NCBI GenBank assembly: GCA_019633425.1
Contig: WSUB01000241.1
Span: 1-48,105, forward strand
Length of the DNA: 48,105 nucleotides
Direction: 5' to 3'
Source of the DNA: Tulasnella sp. 424
Lineage: Eukaryota; Basidiomycota; Agaricomycetes; Cantharellales; Tulasnellaceae
How positions within the stretch are numbered: position 1 is the first letter of the stretch; each line of letters starts with the position of its first letter. This document shows, piece after piece, positions 1 through 12,263 of this stretch. The position numbers and the translations under genes are program-made. The notes beneath the pieces are model-generated. The model had not been told where the DNA came from. It searched no databases and saw only the letters and a list, made by a program, of their open reading frames with translations.

Positions 1-2
1 AA

Positions 3-310
3 TGAAGGGGGCCGTAGTCAAAATACTTGACGTCTATCGTCCACTGACAGGGGTCACCTTAGGTCATCTCCCCTGTCGTCGATCGGAATGGAATGGAGCG
101 GCTGTCAATGATGAGCCATATCTACGATGCAAGAGATTCGCAGGGAGCAGGATGATGAAGCTTCGCTGGTCGGGGGCAAGTCAGCAGATACTCCCTCCAA
201 AAAAAACACCAATGGCGAGAGAGTTCGCGTTCGAGGCTCGCAATCGCACACAAAGCCAGAAACGTTTGCACGGGATGTTACCAAGGAGCAGAAAACGAGA
301 AGAGTAGATA
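3..310 (+). repeat. Diverged dispersed repeat, copy A
   Basis: This segment aligns colinearly and in the same orientation with about 33,823-34,127. In the best block (51-131 against 33,871-33,951, 81 positions) I count 9 differences, 7 of them transitions. Similarity ends near 310, and the left limit may lie outside the window. Both copies can be translated for a stretch, but no splice structure or domain is visible, so I treat this as a repeat and not a gene. It may be a fragment of a mobile element or of a duplicated gene edge. Confidence 0.75.
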
Positions 311-1534
311 CAAAGAAGGGGGTGCCTAGTAGTGATTCGTGGGCTTGAATCTTGAAAGCCTTCCAAGGCGGTTCGATTAAAGCTTCCGAGTAAAATTGCA
401 TGTTCTAAACTTAGGTATATTGATGAATCAAAATCATGGGGGGTCTTTAGCGGCTCCGCCATCCAATTATCCATCTAGGCAGCGAATAGATTTCAAGGTT
501 AATCTCTGGATTTGGAACACAGCATGAGGTGCCTGAATCGACGGTTAACCCCGCTGACGATCTCATCAACCGAACTCACCAAGTCCACCAAAGTAAGCGA
601 GGAGGACACGCCCCCTGCTTTCCTGAGGAGTACGAAGATACGCCAGATGGTGTAGAGGACTGCGTTTGAGAATAAGAACTGGTGGCTCGGTATGCTTATG
701 AGCAAATAAAATGTTTTCGGGAGTCTATTTGTTCAGGTGCGGGGTCGACCGACACTAAAAGCAAAATCTCTAAAGACTGCTGGGCTTTTACAAACTATAG
801 CGAAATGGTCTTTAGCTACGCGTAGTGTCATGACCTGTATCCCTTCCTCCGAGGTGCCCGGGACAGAACTTCACGGTATTCCCGTGTGGAGACTCGCGGG
901 TAGCCTATCCAGCTCCCAAACAGGAAAATTTCTTTGAGGTTCTGGAATAGAAGAGGTGGGTGCTCCCTGGCGCGAAACCTCGAAACGCTGGCTCCCAAGA
1001 GGAACCAAGAATAGGCCACGATACGAACCAATCTTCCGGGTCTTAAGCAACAGAGATGTGTAAAGGGGAAAGCAGGCGTAATGAAATGAGAGACAGGCTC
1101 GAATGAGAAGCGTGGCTAAAACGAAAAGGAGGAAGGGTTCTCGCACACCTCCTGTGAAGAGGGCGAAAGGGGACCTTGAGTTAACTTGCCATATAGCACA
1201 CCAACACCATCCAACCCGTAGTTCGTCAACAGCATTTTGATGTAAAGCCCGTTGACTGACCGCGTATACGGAGAACCACCACGTGTTTCTCAGCGCAGGT
1301 AAGATCGAAAGCGAGCATTTGTACCCCATCATAAGCCCTACGAACGCAGGCCACATATCAATCGACGAAGACCTGCCGATATGCAGAGTCCCGGTATTTC
1401 AGCGGATGGAGTGCCATGGATACGCATACATCGAGGATGCATAGCATAAGATGCTGGGCGATGATGATAAATGACAACAGCGATGGATAGAAACATGCAG
1501 TACGTGAGGCGAAACAAGACGAAATACAACGAAA
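311..1534. other. Intergenic, no gene recognised
   Basis: This 1.2-kb stretch lies between repeat copy A and the 3' end of the eL42 gene. Only short overlapping open frames occur on both strands, without splice logic or recognisable protein features. The eL42 3' UTR must lie at its right edge, to the left of 1535. Confidence 0.5.
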
Positions 1535-2230
1535 TCACTGAATGCGATAGAGGTACCCTGGTAAGCGATGGTGCCCAGTGAGAGGGGAGAGGGCAGAGGA
1601 CGTACGAATTGGAGTGCTTGACCCTTCGTCTTCTTCTCTCCGCCCAGTTCGAAGCTGTTGGGGACCGGGGTATATCAGCACATCGGTCCGTGAATTTCAA
1701 GAACACCAAAGCAACGTACTGCTTGCATCGTTTCAATGCCAGCTGCAGCTTGTATTTACATGCAGTGCACTCCAACCGTAGCACGATCTTCTTGGTGGTC
1801 TTCGCCTTCTTGTGGAAGACAGGCTTAGTCTGACCACCATAACCCGACTGCTTCCGGTCGTAACGTCGCTTGCCCTGCGCACTTATGGAAGCCTTGCCGG
1901 TCTTGTATTGTGTCACCTTGTGAGGTCTGTTGGAAAGTAGCGGGAGAAAAGCCCATAAAAGGGGAAAGGGTCCCTGGGTCAGATTCAGGTTGTCGAGAGA
2001 GCCGAGTCGGGTCGAGTGGATACGAACGTGTGTTTTCGGCAGTTCTTGCCAGGGCAATCTTGGAGAAAACGCATGTCAGTATCAAATTGCTCTCGATCCA
2101 CGAGGATAGGATGAAAGCTCACAAGTTCGGCGTGTCCTGGAGACGTGCGATAATGGGAAACGGTTATCAGTCATCGGTAAATCCAGCGCCTTTCACTCCG
2201 AGCTTGGACTGACTTGGGAACGTTGACCAT
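1535..2230 (-). CDS. RPL44: 60S ribosomal protein eL42 (L36a/L44)
   Basis: This is the cytosolic large-subunit protein eL42, which sits near the ribosomal E site. Six exons are inferred: 2230-2214, 2136-2123, 2058-2028, 1926-1720, 1654-1606 and 1537-1535. All phases close and give 106 residues, the usual fungal length. The protein starts MVNVPKTRRTYC, carries the zinc-binding CxxxxC pair (YCPGKNC and LECTAC), has the family signature [16 protein letters not shown], and ends GQALQF. Residue 56 is proline, the state associated with cycloheximide sensitivity; Gln at this site confers resistance in some yeasts. Two oddities stand out: exon 2 is a 14-nt microexon, and the stop codon TGA sits alone after the last intron (1538-1605). 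The ATG at 2230 is supported by the universal MVN start. Confidence 0.95.
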
Positions 2231-3076
2231 GTTGACTAGTGTGACAAAGGTTCGTTAATAGGCTGCTTGAAGAGGTTTTGGGCGACGCCGACTTACAATC
2301 TAGACTGACGGCGGTGGGACGGGGTTAGTTTCGGAATTCGGTTGATTTTCGTCCGTGCGAGGATTTGTCAGCGGGGCTACGGCGTTTTCACACCTTCCAT
2401 GAATTCCTACATTTATCGACTCGCCGCTCATCTTCCGACATGAACCCCGAAAGACGACCGACGCGAGCTAGCTCGCGATTCTAAGAGATTGGGGATCCTC
2501 CCTGACTCCCGGCTCGTTCACTGCTGTCGAGTGACCATCAAGCCATCGCTTACCGTTCAACCTGAAGCCGTCCAATCCTTTAGCACTCGAACTCCCATCG
2601 GTTTGATATCTTGATGGAGACCTCTGCTTGAATCCGTGATATCAATCGGACGTCTTGTGGGCGCAATGCCTGCAGGTTTCATCCGCTTAACTCCCGACAC
2701 GAGGTGTTTGGGGCTACAAAGGGAAGGGGTGAACCTCAGACTAGTGTGTAATTTCAGGCACCATTACTCCAACACCTCCCTTACACAAAGGAGGTGTTTT
2801 CGCAGCACTACCTCGTACTGCAAAACCCTTGTGCATCGTGCAGGATATCCTTCTGTCGCCGTCCCGACGTCCACAACTTCTCAAGTCTCGTCAGGGTTCG
2901 CTCGCCCTGAAGACAATCGGAGTAATTGTTCTCTCCAATTCCCGATTCGTACACTACACTCTCAACTTCTCTTTGACACGAGGCTAATGCACCTTCTAGA
3001 CTAGTTGTGCATTGTGCGTCTGCCCGAGATTGTACAATCGGCTTGGAGCGCTTGTCTGAGAGGCCCTCCGACAGGA

Positions 3077-3083
3077 TATATAT
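3077..3083 (+). promoter_or_regulatory. TATA-like element upstream of the 3275 gene
   Basis: TATATAT lies about 190 bp before the ATG at 3275 and is followed by a C/T-rich, AT-containing leader typical of fungal 5' UTRs. No other gene starts nearby on this strand. The rest of the 2231-3274 interval separates this gene from the divergent eL42 gene and must contain both promoters; no specific operator was recognised. Confidence 0.4.
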
Positions 3084-3274
3084 CACTCCATCCCTGGCCA
3101 TCCCAAGACCTCATCTACGAACCCCGACTCACTCTTACGCTCTTATCTTTCTCTCTTTAGACCCCATCTCTTCCACCCTTGCATCTCAACTCTAATACCC
3201 CGCATCACATCCCATTATTAAATATTTGCATAACCTCATCTACTTATCTTCACGCACGCAAAACGACATTCGCC

Positions 3275-3863
3275 ATGATCACTCCTCGAAGCACAAACTC
3301 CTCGGCTCGTTACGCCGGCCGAAAACTATCTGCAAAGCAGCCCCCTTCGATGAGCTATGGCGGACCCGGACAAGCCAGCATTGAGCTGGATGCCCCAGTT
3401 ACTCAACTCAGTCCAACGGAACAGTGAGTCGCGCAGTGTTTTTTTTTCTCGAGTTCACGCGGACTTAACGAGGCGACCCTCCCGTAGATACTGCACCGCC
3501 ACTGGGGAAACTGAGGTTGACACCTCCATTTTCAAAGGCCTCCCATACACCATTGGATTTGCCCTTAAGTGCGGCGATTCACTACTCGACTGGAACCAAG
3601 ATGGTCCAGGAAACTACTACCGCGCCAAATCATCCATCAAAATTCAACCCCGACTCGTCGTAGACCGGACTTGCTACGTCAAGTTCGCGCTCGTCCTCCC
3701 GAGGTCCGTCTGCCCAGTCCCTGGCGAAAGTCGCAGGGAATTTGAAGTCGAAGTGAGGGCCTATGCTTTGGATGATCCAGACCTGTGCACCCGAGCGACG
3801 GCCAGGTTTATGGTGATGAACGGAACTGGAGTTGCCGGCGGAAGGAGAATGAGCCGGAGCTAG
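3275..3863 (+). CDS. Unknown 174-residue protein
   Basis: There are two exons, 3275-3423 and 3488-3863, with a 64-nt intron (GTGAGT...CGTAG). The phases match (CA|A). The ATG has a good context (cgccATG). The N-terminal 50 residues are Ser/Pro/Gln-rich and probably disordered. The remainder looks like a compact beta-rich domain with alternating hydrophobic residues and several cysteines (YCTATGE, LKCGDS, RTCYVKF, SVCPVP, DLCTRA). There is no signal peptide or membrane segment. Base composition and codon use resemble the neighbours. I do not recognise the family. The basic C-terminus (GRRMSRS) has no known meaning. Confidence 0.6.
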
Positions 3864-5023
3864 ACGCAGGATATACCCCCGACTTGGACTTCACATCGCA
3901 CGGACGGATCCGTTGTATTAGTATACCCGCTATGTGCTGTTGATCGGCAACATGTGTTCAGAGTTAAACTTGTTATACCACCCCCACTGTATCCTTAGCA
4001 TTATGTATTCGTTCGATATGACTATGTCAAACATGTTCTGCAGTGCATCGTTTTTCGAAGTGTTGCCGAATCGGGATTTTGTCCGGCAATTTAGAGGCGT
4101 TGAGATCGACTCACGGAGGAAGGTTTCTTCGAAGCACGATCATGGGACTTGCCGGTGCAGCTCTCGATTTCTTGACGCTCGCGCATGATATTTCGGATCG
4201 CTTGATCATAACCAACTTAGCAACCAATGAGGTGACATTCCTGGTGGGATGCCTTGCCGTTAAAGTACTCCTCAGGTACTATCAAGTGATCGTGACATCC
4301 TCTCTCCAACACGCGGAACGTAGGTTGTGCTGTCCAGACTCGGGTTCGGGGGTTGCTTCCGCGACCGAGACGCCGCGGCGAACTCGGTTTTCACGCGCGT
4401 GGAGCAAGACAGTATACACGAACGTCAATGCCGATGGTAGGTTAAACGAGCTCGAAATTGAATACATCGCGTAAAAGCCTACCCTGAATGTCGCGATAAG
4501 CTACAACTGGGCTGGAAATTTTGACACCACGAGGGGATCTCGCTGGGAGCGAGGTTTCATTAAAGCGCCTCCCAGCACTTTGGCCGCATGAAGAATTCCA
4601 GAAGATTGGAGTAATCTGCAGGTCAGGCTGTCACTTTTATGTGGTAATATGGGATCGAGCAGATGGCTTTGCGAGATTGATCTTGGATCGATTTCCGTAA
4701 AGTTTGACCCATGCCAGAGCCGCGAGGCTAGCCAAAGCCGTCGAAGGTGGCGAAGGGTTATGCTAGGGCGATTAGAACGAATACACTGATTTCTACTGAG
4801 CAACTAGCATTGGCTAACGATGTCTACAGTGTCTGATGGGCAGAGGGAAAGCGGAGGATGGACGGGGTGGGTCTGACTGATTAGGCAATTATTTGTGCAT
4901 GTAATCCAGGGTTCACAGGGTTCAAGCCGACAGGTTGGGGAGATTGGGAGATGGCGCGACGCGAAATCGCCCCAGAAACTCGACTCCTCGTACCACTCAC
5001 AACCCGCTGCATAAAAAAAAACC
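3864..5023. other. Intergenic, ATP-citrate lyase upstream region
   Basis: About 1.2 kb lies between the 3275 gene and the ATP-citrate lyase promoter. A 143-codon frame at 4043-4474 (+) and a 100-codon frame at 4501-4803 (-) are present, but neither has splice structure or protein features that support it. The right end grades into the ACL promoter. Confidence 0.5.
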
Positions 5024-5030
5024 TATAAAA
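5024..5030 (+). promoter_or_regulatory. TATA box of the ATP-citrate lyase gene
   Basis: TATAAAA lies 82 bp upstream of the ACL ATG. It is followed by a strong pyrimidine-rich tract (about 5041-5105), a combination often seen at highly expressed fungal genes. Transcription would be expected to start around 5050-5070, giving a short 5' UTR. Confidence 0.6.
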
Positions 5031-5111
5031 ACGGGTACGTCCTCCCCAGAGCTCTGTACTTTCTCTTCCCCAATCCCCCCTTACTCGCTCCTCTCTCCCC
5101 TCTTGTAGATC

Positions 5112-8100
5112 ATGTCTTCCAAGGGTAAGTCTTCAGCCAACAAACGCGTCGATTAACCCTTGGCCTCATGCATTTTCATCTCGCCCATTCACGTAGCCAT
5201 CCGCGAGTACGATGCCAAGCTTTTGCTAGCTTACTGGCTTGAGCGCGCTCCCGCAATCTCCAAATCCGCTACCGTAAAAACCGACTTCATCTACCCTCCG
5301 CCTCAAGTCGCCCAGGTTTCATGGGACCCGGCCACTGGCGCGATTACTCCTGATACTCAGCTCCCTCAATGGGTCTTCTCCACCAAACTCGTCGCTAAGC
5401 CTGATCAGCTCATCAAGCGCCGAGGAAAAGCTGGTTTGCTCGCCTTGAACAAGGGTTGGGACGAGGCCAAGGCTTGGATCGCTGAACGCGCCGGAAAGCC
5501 CGTCAAGGTTAGTAACTTTCGATATTACGTCTCCTCTTGGATCCGCATCGTCCTCGTGTTTCGTTTCGTTTCGCGTTATATTGTCGCGCTTTATTACCAG
5601 AATTGCGATACTGACTCGTAATGCGTCTGAATTACAATTTCTCAATAGGTCGAGACCATTACTGGCACCCTAAACAACTTTATCGTCGAGCCTTTCCTTC
5701 CCCATCCTTCTGATGCCGAGTTCTACGTCTGCATCAACTCAGACCGTGAAGGTGACAATATCCTCTTCACTCACGAGGGTGGTGTCGATATTGGCGATGT
5801 CGATGCAAAGGCTCTCCGCCTCCAGTTGCCCGTTGGCAAAGAGTTCCCCTCTCGCGATGAGATCAAGAACAGCCTCTTGACTCATGTTTCCGAGGCCAAG
5901 AAGGAGACTCTCGTCGACTTCCTTATCCGCTTGTACAGCGTCTACGTCGACCTTCACTTCGCCTACCTTGAGATCAACCCCTTGGTCTGCTTGGACGGCG
6001 TCAACGGCAAGGCTCCAACCATCCACTATCTTGATATGGCTGCCAAGCTCGATCAGGTACCGTTACTTCGGCTCCCCTGGTGACGGCGAAGCGTTGACAA
6101 AGTTTCGATTGCGTTTTAGACTGCCGAGTCAATCTGCGGACCAAAATGGGCTATTGCTCGCGACGTTTCTGCCATCTCTGGAGCTCCTCCAGCCAAGGGT
6201 GTTCAGGCTGACCGTGGCCCACCGATGGGTAAGCAAGAGAAACCCTTTGCGCTGACCCACTCGACTGGGCTAACGACGCGTCTCCTCGATTTTACCCTTC
6301 GTCACGTGATCAGTTTTCCCCGCACCTTTCGGTCGCGATTTGACCAAGGAGGAAGCTTACATCCAGAAACTCGATGGTAGCACTGGTGCCTCGCTCAAGC
6401 TCACCGTCTTGAACCCCGAGGGACGCATCTGGACTATGGTTGCTGGTGGTGGTGCTTCGGTTGTTTACAGGTCAGTTTGGCCACAGGAAGTCAATGAACG
6501 AGGTGTCTGACAATGAGATTTGTAGTGACGCTATTGCCGCACACGGTTTCGCTCATGAGCTTGCTAACTACGGCGAGTACTCTGGCGCTCCTACCGAAGG
6601 CCAGACCTACGAGTATGCCAAGACCATCAGTACGTCCAAAATTGTCCTCGGCTATTCGAGCATGTTTCTAAGCCGTTCCGTCATGTAGTCGACCTCATCA
6701 CTCGCGGCACTCCCAAGCCTGACGGAAAGATCCTCATCATTGGTGGTGGTATTGCCAACTTCACCAACGTCGCTGCCACCTTCAAGGGTATCATCCGCGC
6801 CTTGCAAGAGTACAAGACTCCTCTCATCAATCACAAGGTCAAGATCTTCGTCCGACGTGGTGGACCAAACTACCAGGAGGGTCTCAAGGCTATGCGCTTG
6901 CTCGGCGAGTCGCTCGGCGTACCGATCAAGGTCTACGGCCCAGAAACCCACATCACCGACATCGTTCCACTCGCTCTCGGCATCACCAAGTCCAAGCCAA
7001 ACGCCACCGTTCCAGTTTCGATCTCCGCCACCCCTCCTCCAGCAAAAAATCAAGTCGAATACGACATCAAGGGCGAGACCGGTGCCATTCAAGCCAGCGG
7101 CGACCGCGTCCAGCCGAACGATCAGATCGTCCACTTCGCTGCCAATGCCGCCTCTTCTCGACCAGCTTACCGTCCCTTCGATGCTTCCACCCGCTCATTC
7201 GTCTATGGCCTTCAACCTCGTGCCATTCAAGGCATGTTGGACTTCGACTACAGCTGTGGACGTGAGAGTCCAAGTGTCGCTGCTATGATCTACCCATTCG
7301 GTGGCCACCACATCCAGAAGTTCTACTGGGGTACCAAGGAGACTCTCCTTCCCGTGTACACCAGCGTCCAGGAGGCTATCCAAAAGCACCCCGATGCTGA
7401 CGTTGTTGTCAACTTTGCTTCGTCCCGCTCCGTGTATTCTTCAACTTTGGAGATCATGTCCTTCCCTCAAATCAAGTCTATTGCTTTGATCGCCGAAGGT
7501 GTACCGGAAAGGCACGCTCGGGAGATCCTTCACCTCGCCAGGAGCAAGAACGTTCTGATCATCGGCCCGGCAACTGTCGGTGGTATCAAGCCTGGATGCT
7601 TCCGTATTGGCAACAGTGGAGGGTGAGAGGTTCACCTCGGTGGACTCGACTGTCGTTCGCTAACAATGAGTCTCCTTCAGTATGATGGACAACATCATTT
7701 CATCCAAGCTCTACCGGCCTGGCTCCGTCGGATACGTCTCCAAGTCTGGTGGTATGTCGAACGAGTTGAACAACATTCTGTCTCTTATCACCAACGGAAC
7801 GTACGAGGGTATCGCCATCGGTGGTGATCGCTATCCCGGCTCGACGTTCATCGACCACTTGCTCCGCTACGAGCAAGACCCCGAGTGCAAGATGCTCGTC
7901 CTACTCGGTGAGGTTGGTGGTGTCGAAGAGTACCGTGTCATCGACGCTGTCAAGAAGGGCATCATCAAGAAGCCTATCGTCGCCTGGGCCATTGGTACTT
8001 GCGCCAAGATGTTCGCGACTGAGGTTCAATTCGGTCACGCCGGTTCCATGGCCAACTCCGACCTCGAGACCGCCGATGCCAAGAACGCTGCCATGAAAGC

Positions 8101-9499
8101 CGCTGGCTTCGTTGTTCCCGATACCTTCGAGGATTTGCCAACCGTTTTGAAGGAAACCTATGAGGCACTTGTCTCCCGAGGTACTATTGTTCCTGCTCCA
8201 GAGCGCGATCCTCCCGTTATCCCAATGGACTACAAGTGGGCTCAGGTATGGCTCTTGATGAATCCTTTCAGGGTCTGTGGCTGACATTTAACGATGTGAT
8301 ATAGGAACTCGGTATCATCCGCAAGCCTGCTGCCTTCATCTCCACCATCTCCGACGAACGTGGACAAGAACTCATGTATGCCGGTATGCCAATCTCCGAA
8401 GTCTTCAAGGAGAACATTGGCATTGGTGGTGTCGTCAGTCTTTTGTGGTTCAAGAGGCGTAAGTTCTTAGGACATCCTTGCGACCGTGATTTGGTTTAAC
8501 AAACTTGTTACTTAGGTCTTCCCGAATATGCCACCAAGTTCATCGAGATGGTTCTCATGCTCACTGCTGACCACGGTCCAGCTGTCTCTGGGTATGTTGA
8601 AGTGATGGCTCGAAAGTTGGGAGGTCATTAAACGAATATTGGCTTCACATAGTGCCATGAACACCATCGTCACCTCTCGTGCCGGAAAGGACCTCATCTC
8701 TTCCATCTGCTCTGGTCTCTTGACCATCGGTTCCCGCTTCGGTGGTGCTTTGGACGAGGCTGCTTCCATGTTCTCGAGCGCCCGCGATCGTGGTCTTTCT
8801 CCACGAGAGTTTGTCGATGAGTCTCGCCGTGCTAACAAGCTCAGTGAGTAAACTCGGACACTCCATAAAGCTGCGATGCTGAACCCAGGTCCTCTCTCAT
8901 AGTCAGCGGTATCGGCCACAAGATCAAGAGCGTCAACAACCCAGATTTCCGTGTGGAGCTTGTCAAGGAGTACGTCCTGAAGAACTTCCCAACCCATACC
9001 CTGCTCGACTATGCCCTCGCCGTCGAGAAGGTCACCACCGCCAAGAAGGACACTGTAAGTTTGCACCAAGCCTATGCCGAGTTGCTCATTCACTCAATCT
9101 GTCTTGCTAGCTTATCTTGAACGTCGATGGTTGCATTGCCGTTTGCTTCGTCGATCTCCTTCGCGATAGCGGTGCCTTCACTCAGGAAGAAGCTGACGAG
9201 TACATCAAGGTACGTGGGGAGCTCCATGTCATTACCTTGATCTTTACTTAGCCGATCCCTTTTCCAGATCGGAGCTCTCAATGGCCTGTTCGTGCTTGGC
9301 AGGAGCATCGGTTTCATCGGCCATCACCTCGACCAGAAGCGTCTCCGCGCACCACTTTACCGCCATCCTGGTAAGCTTCACCTCCCTTATATGGTATTAT
9401 TGCCAGTCTCGGCTTACGGCGTCCCCCTCCTTAGCCGACGACATCTTCATCAACATGTTGCCCATTTCTCAACCCCGTGTCCTCGCCAAGGCGACGTAA
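5112..9499 (+). CDS. ACL1: ATP-citrate lyase (fused single-chain form)
   Basis: This cytosolic enzyme converts citrate, CoA and ATP to acetyl-CoA and oxaloacetate, supplying carbon for lipid and sterol synthesis and for acetylation. Fifteen exons are inferred: 5112-5124, 5197-5507, 5649-6056, 6120-6228, 6314-6470, 6526-6629, 6689-7622, 7681-8245, 8305-8458, 8516-8591, 8653-8843, 8903-9054, 9111-9209, 9268-9370 and 9435-9499. All phases close, giving 1146 residues, the size of the animal/basidiomycete fused enzyme; ascomycetes split it into two genes. The N-terminal ATP-grasp/succinyl-CoA-synthetase-beta half starts [15 protein letters not shown]. The alpha-like half carries the phosphorylated histidine in QFGHAGSM (about residue 798). 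The C-terminus is the citrate-synthase-like domain ([29 protein letters not shown]). The first exon is only 13 nt. Nothing looks truncated. Confidence 0.97.
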
Positions 9500-10029
9500 T
9501 GTATTCCGGTCACGAACACTACTGTCATGGCTTCAAAAAGAACGATCCCGATGACGCGTTTTCCCAATCTTGTTTTCTTGGTTTTAAAATAGAATTACTT
9601 ACGCACTGCATTTGTTCGCATGACTTCAATGAAAAATCGTTTCCTTCTTTCATCGCGCCCCCGCGGAATCATCTTGCCCAAGTCTCTCCTCGCTTCGACA
9701 GAAGAAGTACAGCGAAAGCCACTTTGAGATCTTCTATTTGACATGTCGCCCAGACAAGCGACATTGGGAGCGACGCGTTTTTGGTAATTGTCTCGGGGAC
9801 GGGTCTTGTTCGCGCGTTGCTCGGACCTGCTCTTACCATTTCGACGTTGGCAGAAATCGCCCAAGTGCTCATAAAATGGAGCAAGAAACTGGCCGCTAGC
9901 ACTTTCACAAACCGCTTCTCTCATCCATCAAGTATTCAATCCCCTCTTCAGCTGCATCATCGTTCGTCCTTGTTATTTCTCCCCAGTCCAGCGGTCGCCC
10001 CTTGACACACTCCTTTGTAGGAAATCAAC
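9500..10029. other. Intergenic between ACL and lectin-like gene
   Basis: This 530-bp spacer separates two plus-strand genes. It should contain the ACL 3' UTR and the promoter of the next gene. I see no clear TATA box, no additional coding exon and no RNA gene. Confidence 0.5.
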
Positions 10030-11473
10030 ATGTCTGCCACCGAAGCTATCATCGAGGACACATATATCATCAGCCACTTCTGTACGTCATCGTAGCTATC
10101 TGGGTCACCGCATGGACCTTACTTGACCCTTGCCCTTCATTGACGCAGGCGCTGAAGGTATGGCCGAAACGAACCGCTACCTCACCATGACCGACAACGG
10201 CACTGTGAACGGACACTCTCCGACCGATTCGGCTCAGCAGGAGGTTAGTGGGGTCCATGATACTTTGGATCGGGTCACGCTGATCGATATCTTCGTTCCC
10301 CCCTTTAGTGGATCGTCAAGAAGAAGCCCGGCTGCTCCACTACCCTCCCGCTCTACAGTCTTCAAAACGTCGCCTCTGGCTTGTACCTCGGGTTCGGCGG
10401 CAACGCTGTTCATGGTGCTGCTGCGAAAGGCCAGGCCGACACCTGCTACTGGGTCTTTATTCGTGAAGGCATGGTCCGTCTATGGGTATTTCGTGTTGAA
10501 CGGGAGACAGCTGACCTTCGACGCATCTTGCCTTAGTCTTACCGCCTCCAAACCGCCGATGGAACGATGTCGGTTGGGATCGCGAATTGCTCCAACCCTC
10601 CCGAGGATGCGTCTGTAAGCCCTTCCCCCCTCCCAGCACCGAGCAGAAGAGGACCCTAACCGAGTTACCTTGCTCCAGGTCGGTCTCGCTGGCGATGGTG
10701 TGAGTGGTCTCATTTTTCCTGCATTGTCCCGAACTACTTCTAAAGGCCACGCTCTCGTTTCGCCTTATCCAGCGTGGTCCCAACGAGGCTCGCCGTTGGG
10801 CATTTATCCCTGGCCCTCGCGTCTATCCCATCGTTGGCGGTAACTACGTCATTCGCTGCAAGGCCACCCAGACTGTCGTAGACTGCGGGGACCATCTCAG
10901 CAACATTGGCAACCGCATTATTGGATGGACGCCCAACCGAGGGAAGAACCAAATCGTAAGCTGCCAACGAGGAATGGCCCCACTTGGCAGGAGCGATCGC
11001 TGAACCGACCGTCATTTTTTTTCGCAGTGGACGTTCAAGATCAAGCCCGGTACTGACCTCTACGAGCTCTATTGCTTCGAAAACGGAGTTGCCCTGGGCA
11101 AAGCCGCTGCTAACCTCGCCCCGGCGACTGCGGTCACTCTACAAAGGACTCCATTGCTGTTCCAGATCCGTAACATCAGCGGAGACGACTACCGGTGAGA
11201 AATCACCTTACTTGGCTTGCGTCATTTCCAGCTTTCTGACCGTCTGTCTCGGTTCCCGAATGTAGCCTTAGCGTTGTCGTCGATGGAAAGAACACGAACT
11301 ACGTCCTTGATGTAACCGCGTCCGATCCAAAGCCTGGTACATTGGTAGGCGGTCGAACGAGCTTTGGGCGGGAGGGAATCCCCGGCTAACATGCTCTCTT
11401 CAACCCTCAGATCATCGTCCATCCTTGCCACGGTGGAGACAATCAGTTGTTCAAGCTCCAGCGCGCCGTGTGA
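10030..11473 (+). CDS. Ricin-B-like (R-type) beta-trefoil lectin
   Basis: Nine exons are inferred: 10030-10081, 10149-10243, 10309-10473, 10537-10614, 10679-10699, 10773-10955, 11028-11194, 11266-11344 and 11411-11473. All phases close and give 300 residues. There is no signal peptide, so the product should be cytosolic or non-classically secreted, as for many mushroom lectins. The protein has two tandem trefoil-like halves. The first contains LYSLQNVASGLYLGFGG and TCYWVF. The second contains the core-strand motifs NQIWTF and NQLFKLQ, the QxW/QxF hallmark of ricin-B folds. Fungal members bind glycans or inhibit proteases (macrocypin-type) and are often linked to defence against grazers. Carbohydrate specificity cannot be read from sequence. 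No catalytic chain is attached. Confidence 0.8.
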
Positions 11474-12263
11474 AGAAGTTCGTGATCCGCTCAAATCTAC
11501 CTCCTCTTATCGATTGTATTCTTGGTCCTACTACTTCTCTGTAATAGTCCTTTGCTTCTATGTGACGTGCGTGTTCGTCTGGCGTGAGGCTGCTTTAAGT
11601 CGTTCGGAATCCCAGCCCTCCTCAACACATGGATCGTTGAGGTGGCTGGTTCGGGAAGTTGAACTATGGACGCCTTATAGACTGCTTTATCCTCTTTTCA
11701 TCTATATATTTCTGGAATGGTTGCACGAGGGGAGGCTTCAGAGGTTGACCCAAATGGCCTAAATGTTGACGCTCCTCCCTCTTGAAACCTTTTACAGTCT
11801 GAGAACGGCACTTTGAAGCTGGCCGAACGACGAAATCCAGCAGCTCACTGGCTTGAGTTGATCGAGTTCAGCACACGTTACCTGGACATTTCAATTACGA
11901 AGTTCCTTTGGGTGGTTCTTCTCATAGCTTAGAACTCTGAACAACTGGCCATACACAACACTAAGTGGTATGCATATGCCCATTCCTCCGTCATAATGTG
12001 TCCCTCCAATAACACATAAAGCATAGTGGAGCAAGCATAGAGAAGACACGCAGCTTAGGCAGAGAATATGTCTTTCGGTCCAGTACAGAGGGTAACAGGC
12101 AATCTTAAATAAGGAATAGAAGAGCTGAGAGGACGACGAGAAGACAACAGTAGACGCAAATCAAGAAGAGGGTGTAGCATAGAAGGTGCGAGACATTGTC
12201 AAGTTCCACTAGTACCGGTGACGGCACGCACAGAGGTGTCGGGAACAAAGAAACGCAGGAGTT
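11474..12263. other. Intergenic (convergent 3' region)
   Basis: This spacer lies between the converging lectin-like (+) and HMG-like (-) genes. It should hold both 3' UTRs. No coding exon is supported. Confidence 0.5.

Noticed and set aside
871..1356. 161-codon minus-strand frame left of eL42
   Set aside because: Trp/Cys-rich, with a shifting composition, no splice context and no motif. Probably non-coding.
4043..4474. 143-codon plus-strand frame upstream of ACL
   Set aside because: No domain, no suitable start context and no support from introns. It lies in what should be the ACL upstream region.
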